This document shows positions 55,814 to 64,000 of a stretch of DNA of 64,000 bases, in pieces. The notes beneath the pieces were generated by a model. That model did no database searches and had not been told where the DNA came from. It saw nothing but the letters and a program-made list of their open reading frames with translations. Position numbers and translations under genes: made by a program. The stretch's first letter is position 1, and every line of letters begins with the position of its first letter. The stretch spans positions 1,243,030-1,307,029 of the forward strand of contig SCFE01000060.1 in NCBI GenBank assembly GCA_004352715.1. The letters run 5' to 3'. The stretch comes from Hofstenia miamia. Taxonomy: Eukaryota; Xenacoelomorpha; Acoela.

Positions 55814-57220
55814 GGTAGGAATTTTTGGTTATGGGCTAGTACGGGTAATACTGTATTTTTGTCGTGTGTGTGAAAATTTAGAAAAGCTCTAGCCGCACAT
55901 CACTAACGTGAATTACCTTAGATCATGTACGAAAAATTGTGTGTGCACTCTGATTTACTTTATTCTAACTCCAACAATGTCACAGAAGCACCAGTTATAA
56001 ATTTGAAAATGTATTTAGCGCCAAAAATATATGCTAGTTGGAATGATTTTTTTCTCGAATTGAATAGAAAATGCAAATTAAACTATTCACTGCACTACAA
56101 TATAAAATGCGCTGTCGATTACGTGGTACAATAGACACTTATTTTTCAAATAACTTTATTGTACATATACATATATTGCAACATTCTAGTCTACTTATAT
56201 CTACAGTTCGACTGAATTACTGATCACGTGTGATCTATCACATGTGAAAATATCGCACACCTAATGCTATGGTTAGACTATGTCATTATAATATTGCAAT
56301 GCAGTCAAACGAGTCTAACCACTTACTGGTTATGTAATTTGTAATTACCCTTGGTAACAATCACATAGTCTAAACGAAGCCTAAACAACTTTTTGAGTGG
56401 CGACTGTTCATTTTACACATCTACAAATTCAACTAACAAATCACGATGTTTCCCGCTAATTATTTCTTAGAAATTTGCATAGAAAAAATGGCAGTTGCAC
56501 TACGTCAGCTCAATGGTAGGATCTTTAATCTCATTAAAAAATTAAAGTAATGTGAATTAATAAAATTTCATAAATTATCATAACATGATTTGAATTATTA
56601 TTTTCTTGTCTAGTTGAAAATGATAAATATAGTTTGTATTTTACCAGGAGTAATTCCCCATGAAACTGTTACCAACTTAAACTTTAGAGTTGTTTCAAAT
56701 TATTATAGGAATTCTTACAAGTGTCACAATAAAAAATAACTCCGTTTGGATTTAAAGTATTGAATTGGAATATATGGTTTGGTAACTTTGATTTCAAAGG
56801 TCAAAATCAACGTCAATACATAGCATTTTACGAAACTAAATGTTGTAAAAAACCTAAATTGAATAAGCAAGCAAATTTATATTTCATGATCAATCGATAA
56901 TAATATAATGCCAATTAGAAGGAAACATTTTCAATGTTATGAAATTTCTCTAATTATTGTGACACTTTTCAAAATCTGTATAAGAACTTGAAAAATTTTT
57001 AACGATTACATTGGGTATAGTTCCTTGAACAAAAATTTTTAATATTCCAAAGTTAGCATACACATTTTTGTTTTTATGAAATATGTGTTTTTGCCATATT
57101 TACTCATAAGTTGACATAATGTCTAATGTTTTTAATTTAGTAAAACAAACTGATTTTTTGAAACTTAATTTGACAGACTAATATTGTTGCTAATATTTAT
57201 TTGAATACAGCACATGCAAA
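55814..57220. other. Intergenic with a small foldback repeat and a candidate exon
   Basis: GGTTAGACTATGTCATTATA (56271) and TAACAATCACATAGTCTAAAC (56356-56376) are imperfect inverted repeats of a roughly 105-bp MITE-like unit. At 56488-56515 ATGGCAGTTGCACTACGTCA plus GCTCAATG is followed by GTAGGATC, a phase-1 donor. It could be an alternative first exon for gene D, but no paralogue supports it. Confidence 0.3.
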
Positions 57221-57233
57221 TATAAACGCATTT
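57221..57233 (+). promoter_or_regulatory. Conserved TATA-box region of small membrane gene D
   Basis: TATAAACGCATTT, identical to 27279-27291 and 120 bp before the ATG (119 bp in gene A). Confidence 0.5.
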
Positions 57234-57340
57234 AATAGTTGTTGCAAAGTTAACACACGTAAATAGTTGCCAAGTTATACTGTCGCAATTGCATATTAAT
57301 TTCTAAAAAATCGATACTATTATTGCGTTTAGTGCAAGTA

Positions 57341-57365
57341 ATGCCGAATCGCAGTGCAAATAAAG
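57341..57365 (+). CDS. Small membrane gene D, exon 1
   Basis: A 25-nt exon encoding MPNRSANK plus one base, with the donor GTATTT. The sequence ATGCCGAAT and the length match exon 1 of gene A. Joined in phase to exon 2 at 60957 it gives a short N-terminus with basic residues followed by a membrane segment, the layout of a small type II or signal-anchored protein. Intron 1 would be 3591 bp. Confidence 0.45.
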
Positions 57366-57850
57366 GTATTTGATTTCTTATATGGTAGCAAATTAGATCA
57401 CAGCACGAAACCATTTCCTAGTTAAATCTAAATATTTGTTGTTCAAATGGAAGGTTAAGTCCATAAATAACTAATTATATGCAAAATTCTAAAGTATTGC
57501 TATTGTCGAAAACCTGAATTTTTTAGCAAGCAAATATTTTAAATCACTACAACATTGCCAGAATTCAAGATGATATTATTCAGAGCTACTATGTAATATG
57601 GCTGGGTAGTTACTTACTGGCCTCGAAAGCAGGAGGCAAACGCAATATATGCATTTCGACATTTACATCGAGAATTGTCAAGCAGAGAAATTTGATTTAA
57701 GAAATCAACAATTTTTTGTTTCAGTTTTCTCAATTCAAAAAATTTTGCCCCATACCGCGCCCTACTTCCATCTTTGATATATATATATATATATAAAAAC
57801 TAAGACATATATAATAAACTAAGACATATAATAGGACTAAAAACAGAAAN

Positions 57851-57883
<33 letters not shown>

Positions 57884-59640
57884 TTTGAACATTTTAGAAA
57901 AATTAATTTGCCAAATAATCCACCTACGGTTAGCAATGCAAGATGGAATAGTAAAGCCATTTTCTCTTTATTTGCTGAAATGACTGATATCATAACACCT
58001 GTTATAATTGAAGTAAATTCGTTTATTTTGCATTATTGAAGCAAAGCATGATTTGGTGTTCGTAAAACTATCGATTGGGATAATTTGAGTAGTTGTTCAT
58101 ATTTATGCTAAAAAGCTCAAAATGTCATTGTGAAGGATGAACTAATTGGTACTGAAAATCAACCAAAAACAAATGAACACGCATGATTATTATTTCGCTT
58201 TGCGACTGAAAAAATTATTCATTCAAAATCATTAGTAAACTCAGAACATTCTTTGAAAGTCTATTCCAATAAGAGTGCAAGATTAAATTAAATTGTTAAT
58301 TTGTTTGTAAATACAAGTTTTTCTTCATTGCATAAAGCTTGTTAAAATACATAAATAAATATTAAAAGAAGCCAAAAGGCAATGGTTTTATCCAAAATAG
58401 TACAAAATAGAGGTAAAAAACTTTTCTTTGTTGTTCCCATTTATAGCCAAAGTTAAAAAAACCCTGGTCTAAAATTTTATTTACAATTATAATTACGAGG
58501 CTTAGTATATAACAAATATTCGTTAAATGATATACAAAAAGCCTTAACAGTTACCACAGAATTTCCAAATAGCCATTTTTATCAACTGTCACCAATTTGA
58601 GGTTTAATATTAATTGATATTAATATGATCAGTCTGCATACTCTGCTTGCACAAATAGGCGGTAGCAAGCAAATAGTTAAGTGAGTTTGGAAGTTTAAGG
58701 TAGAAAATAATTTAAATATATCCTTAATTAAGCTTACATTGCATAACACAATTTATTTAAATGTTTATCTACTATTTTATATCACTCGTACCACAATACT
58801 TGAAATTTTTCATTGCATTTTTGTAATTCTCTAGCGAATCATTAGGGGCTGTTGCCACAAATTTTTTCGACCAATGCTATATTCATATTTAGAAAACTTT
58901 TGTTCATTACTGAACGTGATTTTAGTATGAAGTTTTACCAATACACTTGTAAATTTAATGCCAGTAGCATCCAACAAAGTCCGCATGTTTTTCTATCATA
59001 CATGTATATTCCTGTTTTAAGTAATCGACAAACCGCATCATCGTGTGAAGCTAACCAAGTTCGCCAAAACTAACCGTTAAAATATTTTCTGGTTAAAACC
59101 AAAAATTCAATATTATACAACGAATAAATTAAGATATTGTTTAGTTAAATTGAATAGTAAATACTAGAAATTATAAAACTTTCATACCACGATTTATAAA
59201 TATATCTATATTCATACTTGATGAGGTTTCTCATATTGGGTACATAACATTTTGAATTTAATCGCAGTGATTCTTACTCAAAAAATTATTGTAAAGCTAT
59301 TTCTGATTTTGCATAATACAGGTAGGTATATCCTACTAAGAAGCTCTTTTCATTCTACAGTTTCGACTTCAGCCAAAAACTTTAACACTTTCGAAGCTAT
59401 GCAATGATTTGAAGTCGGATATTGAACTAAATAACATAAAATATAATAGATCTTACATAATTTACATACAGTTAATAGGTTCAATTACTTAAGCACAATA
59501 TCAAATTTATATTTGATCAAAATTAGGCTTACCATGTGTGGATATTTAGGAATAAAATATTTATCAAACCATTAGTTAGAAAATATTGTATATTTAAACC
59601 CGTAATTTTTCAGTGTAACTTTAATGTTGTGTAGGCCTTT
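57366..59640. other. Intron 1 of gene D, first part, with microsatellites
   Basis: (TA)n tracts at 57775-57795 and 57851-57880 flank a 37-bp fragment (57813-57849) identical to the 3' coding part of the Penelope RT at 60345-60381, ending at a single N (57850). Outside this only short unremarkable frames occur (58852-59073, 73 codons). Confidence 0.45.
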
Positions 59641-60440
59641 ATTCCAACAACTTTTAACGCATTTCAATTTTTTTGTAATAGAAAGGTACTGCTTTAAGAT
59701 TGAAACTTTTCAAATGAGAGGTTACATATATGTCAAAATTTGAACAAAAAATGAATGTTGCCAAAATAATGAATAAATTTCATTACTATGCTCGATATGT
59801 TGATGATATACTAGTTATATCAGAATATAATGTTAAAGACTTACTTCCTTCCTTGAATTCTTTAGATTCTGCAATTCAATTCACTATCGAAGAAGAAAAC
59901 AACAAAAGACTACCATTTCTCAATATTAACATTGAAAGAATAAAGAACAAATTTACGTCATCATACTACAGTAAACCAACTGATACGAATTTAGTAATTA
60001 ACTACAATTCAAACGTACCCTTTGCATACAAAAAATCCATGATCAAAGGTCTGATACACCGACATTTCATGATTGATCACAATTACGAAGAAATTCATAA
60101 ATCAATCATTAAGATCAAAGATATATTAAAGCGTAATGAATATCCAGCATATATAGTCGATAGAATTATAAAAGAAAAACTAGAAGACCTACTACAAAGT
60201 CAAGAAACTAAAAACAAACAAAGTGATTATTTATACAATTACATCTTTAATATTGAATATCGAGGCATACAATCAATTAAATTACAGAAATATCTGAAAA
60301 GAGTCACTCCATCATTTTTAAAGATAGGCTTTATACTAAAGACCAATAAACTAAGACATATAATAGGACTAAAAACAGAAACCAAGATCGAAAATGAAAC
60401 TAATGTTTTGAGAATTTCAATTTAATGCAATTTTTAAAAT
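59641..60440 (+). mobile_element. Penelope-like element, 5'- and 3'-truncated
   Basis: Contains an intact reverse-transcriptase C-terminal half of 231 codons (59730-60425) and no GIY-YIG domain downstream. It lies in intron 1 of gene D and in the same orientation. (TA)n repeats follow at 60804-60841. Confidence 0.6.
59730..60425 (+). CDS. Penelope-type reverse transcriptase, palm/thumb fragment
   Basis: An open frame of 231 residues. Residues 19-31 hold the active-site box in YYARYVDDILVIS. The next conserved blocks follow in normal order: KRLPFLNINIE (about 59-69), SSYYSKPTDTN (about 76-86), NYNSNVPFAYKKSMIKGLIH (about 91-110), then the thumb with LQKYLKRVTPSFLK (about 184-197). The fingers and early RT motifs are missing at the 5' end. 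The usual C-terminal GIY-YIG nuclease is also missing; such a nuclease remnant lies at 25440-25830 on the other strand. The frame is unbroken, so truncation is fairly recent. Not expected to be functional. Confidence 0.75.
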   Translation: MSKFEQKMNVAKIMNKFHYYARYVDDILVISEYNVKDLLPSLNSLDSAIQFTIEEENNKRLPFLNINIERIKNKFTSSYYSKPTDTNLVINYNSNVPFAYKKSMIKGLIHRHFMIDHNYEEIHKSIIKIKDILKRNEYPAYIVDRIIKEKLEDLLQSQETKNKQSDYLYNYIFNIEYRGIQSIKLQKYLKRVTPSFLKIGFILKTNKLRHIIGLKTETKIENETNVLRISI

Positions 60441-60804
60441 GCAAAGACTTCCAATTTTAATTTTAGGTCAGTCTTAATTAACAGGACGTAGCCCAATGCG
60501 AAGCTCACCACTAATTATAAACAATATCTGCATTAATATATTTTCACTAAAGATCTAAACATACAACACCAGAAAATGTAGCTTTCAATTATTTATTTGC
60601 CTCAAAATTTTTTATTGTATCTTCTTTTCCTATTGTGTACCTATATATTTAAACGTATAGAAACATACATACGGCTACAATGGTATAGCGTTGAACATAA
60701 TGAAATACACACTAACTAATATTTTCTGCACAGCCTAAATATACTTCAATTCAAATATTTGCAGACTGAAAAGCAAAAATGGGAATAATTGCTAATACTA
60801 ATAA

Positions 60805-60842
<38 letters not shown>

Positions 60843-60956
60843 CAATGAATATTCATATACATATTTATAATATATCTAAAGTTGATTTTAATTGTAGGTA
60901 AGAAAGAAAAGTGTAATTTGAATTTGGAACTAAGTATTGTATTTCATATATTTTAG
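60441..60956. other. Intron 1 of gene D, last part
   Basis: A (TA)n microsatellite at 60804-60841. The last 60 bases align with those before exon 2 of gene C (TAAGT.ATTTGTA.TT, ATAT..TTTAG). Confidence 0.5.
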
Positions 60957-61034
60957 GCAATATTCGCTTGACAGTTGCAATTCTAATTGGTTTAATTTCA
61001 ATACTCACTACAATTTGGATAGGCTATTCAAACG
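60957..61034 (+). CDS. Small membrane gene D, exon 2
   Basis: 78 nt between the acceptor CATATATTTTAG and the strong donor GTAAGC, phase 1 at both ends, open. It codes for NIRLTVAILIGLIS and then ILTTIWIGYSN, one strong hydrophobic membrane segment after a short basic lead. It is the best-preserved copy: good splice signals on both sides and a matching exon 1 with promoter upstream. The function of the family is unknown to me. Confidence 0.55.
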
Positions 61035-62089
61035 GTAAGCTTTTTTCATTTTCCCACAATTTGTTTTATTGGTGATTTGCTATAACCAAAAAAATTCGTG
61101 TATTCAAACAAATTTTCAATAACTAATAAATTCACAATTTACAGTTTTTTAAACTTAAGATTGAACTTAGTACATTTTCAAAAAGCTTACTGTAAATATA
61201 TATAGCGATAAGGTATCTCTTGCAAAATATTTAGAATAATATAAATGCTTCAAATTTTAATTGTATTTTTAACATAAAGTCGTTCATAAGATAGTACTTA
61301 CAGCTACAATTCAGGAATACAAATTGTCAATTGCATAAACCTAATTGCCTATATCAATCACCAAATATCACCAAATCTCAGCCCATTGATTTAATGCAGA
61401 ATATATTGTCGAAAAATTTTTTGACAATTAGTTCAAGTCTTTCTGATATCCGCTATAGATACCTGCTATAGTTTTTTTTGGCATTGGCTAAGAAATTTGG
61501 TACAAATTTCGACGTTCAAATGTCTTGAATTTTGTTCAACATATTTATATATACTTTATGCTCTTTTTGAAAAGAAGTGTAGATGAGATAATGAAGTGAG
61601 TGCTCATGAGTTCATTTTCATTCATTTTTCTACAGAAATTTTGGTCTTTTTTGATAACCACATTTTGATGTTAAGTTTGATTGAGAAGACTAAAATTTTT
61701 CCCCTATTACAGAAAATTTTAAATTTAGGTGATTCAATTCCCATATCACATATCCTCTTTGAGATAACCAACTAAGCAGATAAACTAGTGCTAATACTAC
61801 TAATATGTTATCTTCTATACAAAAAGTAAATATATCAGTATCACATTAAAACAAATGTAATAACCTCACTTATGTTAATTCTAAAAAACTTTCTTTTTCA
61901 TATTTGAATCAATCAATAAAGCAACTAATCAAAAAGTTTAATATTAAATAATATGAGCATAATTTGATGCCAAATTAACTTGATCAGGTGGACACAAGGC
62001 TAGAATAAACTTTTAATAAAGTTTACAATTTAAATTTATTCAAATCATATCGTAAGCTTAATTATGATAATCTTGAAAACAGTTCAGAG
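61035..62089. other. Downstream of gene D exon 2; one candidate exon
   Basis: At 61636, after CATTTTTCTACAG, a frame in the correct phase stays open for 45 codons to a stop at 61773-61775 (it includes FFDNHILMLSLIEK). It could be the last exon of gene D or a chance frame in A+T-rich DNA. Another acceptor, CAATTTACAG at 61144, would end the protein after two codons, similar in effect to genes A and B. Confidence 0.25.
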
Positions 62090-63415
62090 CATACAATCTT
62101 CTAATTCTCTTCCCTGAAGTGCTTGATTTGCTGACTCACATTTTCTGACTTTGACAGATACATAAGGTTAATATTTGCATATTTTGACAGAAAGGCCTGT
62201 TGATTTTCTCTTTTGAGTGTATGAAGCTGGCGAATCAAAGTATTTCATGCTCTCTTAATAAGACGTGAGTTTTTTTTAGCAATGATGAAGGCATTTACAA
62301 TTGTGGTATCAAGAAAATATAAAAAAATCTATACCACCAGTTATGGCTTTTTCTGTAAATTATATAAAATTTTTTATTTGGTTAAATTTTTCTACACAAT
62401 TCATAATGGATATATTGTCTTCAACAATCACATGAAAGTTTATTTCAATAGTTTGTCTGTTGTTTTCTGCTTACTTGTACAACAAATCATGGATCATTGT
62501 AACTAGACGCAACACGTTTGTCTTTATGGGTTACTGTGCCATCTTCACTTATGAACCAGTCAAGGTCTCCTCTTTTGTTGCTCTAACCATCTTTAAGTCG
62601 TGCTAGAAATTTTTTTATATTCTTTTTCCTTTTTATTTAACCATAACTAGTGAAATAGTTGTCAAAGAATATTTTGTGAGCTCCGTCCTACAAATAATTT
62701 TTAGTTTTCTAATAAGAGAACCTTCTAAATCATTTGTATCTCCTTCTTCACCCTTACCAGTGTATATATATCATAACTAAGAAAATATCCAGTCTTATCA
62801 GCTAACACCCATATTTGTAAACTCTTTTTATATGCTCCATTGGTATATATATTGTTTGGAATTGGACCGACCTTTAAATTTCATCATCGATTCATTAACT
62901 GTAACAAACTCTCCTGGTAAATAATTTTTTTGAAAGTTCTTAAGAATTACACCAGTAAAAGGTTTATCTCAAATCAGATGAATTTCTGTTAGGCATCAAG
63001 ACATAATTATTCAGATCCAAAATAGACAGCATCCAATCAAACAAGTTCCTTAACATTAAATTCAAAATAAATAGATCATTGAACTAGAAGTCACTTCTCA
63101 AGTAACTTCTTTAGATAGGAGACTTTCTAATGCAAGAGTAATTTTTTAGCTAGGAATGTATTAATCTCCTTATCAGATGTTGCAATAAAATTTTTTTCTG
63201 ATTGTTGTGCATAGTTTGTTTGAAAAACAATGTTTTATAATCTCATTCGAATTAAGTTCGTAAAATATTTTGAAGGGAATGGGATCATCCATTGTTTTGA
63301 GCTGACATGAAACACCAAATGATTTAGTCAATACAAATGCTGGTTTGGTTTCATAGAATAGCTTTTGTTCCACTTTGGGAAATTGCCATTTTACTTGAAT
63401 TACCTTCCTTTTCAT
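62090..63415 (-). pseudogene. piggyBac-type transposase relic
   Basis: The minus strand reads, from 63415: KRKVIQVKWQF, then DDPIPFKIFYELNSNEIIKH (the N-terminal domain block of piggyBac/PGBD proteins). Next, near 62890, FVTVNESMMKFKGRS carries a catalytic-region signature. IPMEHIKRVYKYGC follows, then GAHKIFFDNYFTS with the catalytic aspartate (near 62680), a 'DGTVTHKDKR' piece, and LDTTIVNAFIIAKK (near 62290). These follow the normal order of a DDE_Tnp_1_7 transposase, but only 63415-63173 is open; stops and frame changes break the rest. TTAA-bounded ends could not be fixed. Confidence 0.65.
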
Positions 63416-64000
63416 TATCTTCTACCTTATAAATATCATTACCAGTTTCAACGAAATCGATGTTTGTATCAGAATCTTCTCTTTCTCATGAACTCCCTGA
63501 ACTCACTAGCATTTTAACAATCTCTTCAAGCACTAAATTTTTTTCTTCATAGGCATCCTGAAATAAGCACTTTTTTAAAATAGACTGCCAGATTAGAGTA
63601 GTTAATACAAAATACATATTTTTTGAGAATTATTGTAATATGTATGTTGATAATATTAGAAGAAAATATCATCATGAGCTGTACAATTAGTATTTCACAC
63701 GGTGCAAGAGTTTTTAAAATGTTCACGATTTTACAAAAATAATGTACCACCTCTTTTCAATAAAATCATTTTAAAAAATAATTTAGTTTTAAAATATTCT
63801 CATACACATAGTTAAGAATTTTAGTTGAACTATTCTATAAAAAACAATAATATATATATATTTAAACAATGGTCAGTTTTAATACGTTTTATACTTGCGT
63901 GGTTTTGAAGAGCACTATGACGTAATCCTACCACCAGAATAACTTCTGCGTAACTGACGTGAGTTACCCCGCTTCCAAGTATTACCAACTATATTATATA
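63416..64000. other. End of window, no gene seen
   Basis: The first 120 bases may still be the acidic N-terminus of the piggyBac relic. After that only short frames and a TA tract near 63852 occur. Confidence 0.3.

Noticed and set aside
56488-56515. Alternative first exon (ATGGCAGTTGCACTACGTCA...) for gene D
   Set aside because: Phase and donor fit, but unlike the MPN exon it has no paralogue in the window, so I kept it only as a remark.
1-64000. tRNA, rRNA or other structured RNA genes
   Set aside because: No cloverleaf-compatible A/B boxes or rRNA-like conserved blocks were recognised by eye; a covariance-model scan would be needed to exclude them.

Overview
The window looks like a stretch of an invertebrate animal genome. 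It is strongly A+T-rich by eye, gene-poor, carries introns and microsatellites, and is crowded with degraded eukaryotic transposable elements: Polinton/Maverick-type, hAT, Tc1/mariner, piggyBac, P-like, Penelope, jockey/CR1-like and R4/Dong-like. The octamer TAGGCCTA occurs at least three times (about 20140, 36870, 49425), which I associate with marine invertebrates, perhaps tunicates or other deuterostomes. I cannot name the species. Two long N gaps and five single-N or short-N breaks mark a draft assembly, and at least one break sits in a visible misassembly.

Layout. 1-7320: two different relic Polinton-type virus-like elements side by side. The first (1 to about 4850) has capsid, pX-like, adenain-type protease and fibre-like genes, all broken, with a 923-bp DNA transposon inside the capsid gene. 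The second (6316-7320) has a minor-capsid-like gene and a different capsid lineage. 8100-9500: a diverged tandem duplication. 10030-21850: two direct copies of an intronless gene for a 321-residue membrane-anchored double-C2 protein of synaptotagmin type, about 10.3 kb apart. Between and around them lie hAT-type insertions, a 454-bp perfect inverted repeat, an hAT transposase relic and a Tc1-like transposase relic. 23908-24815: the second copy of the 923-bp transposon. 25440-25830: a Penelope GIY-YIG endonuclease relic.

27200-61100 (plus strand): four copies of one small exon (29795, 41745, 44722, 60957), each 78-81 nt, open, flanked by AG and GT and in the same intron phase. Two copies of a matching 25-nt first exon (27398, 57341) start ATGCCGAAT and lie 119-120 bp after an identical TATAAACGCATTT. 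Together they predict very small proteins, three of them with a clear single membrane segment. In two copies the next plausible exon ends the protein after a few more codons. I do not recognise this family; it is the best candidate here for something undescribed. Its introns and flanks hold a third Polinton relic (30411-37410, minus: polymerase B, integrase and a PLA2-like segment) interrupted by a jockey/CR1-like LINE, plus R4/Dong pieces bordered by (TAA)n, a P-like element, a Penelope reverse transcriptase and a piggyBac relic.

Intact open frames are few: the two C2 genes are convincing genes, and the small exon family is plausible. Nearly all other coding signal is broken mobile-element sequence. 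Identity calls rest on motifs read by eye, without database searches.
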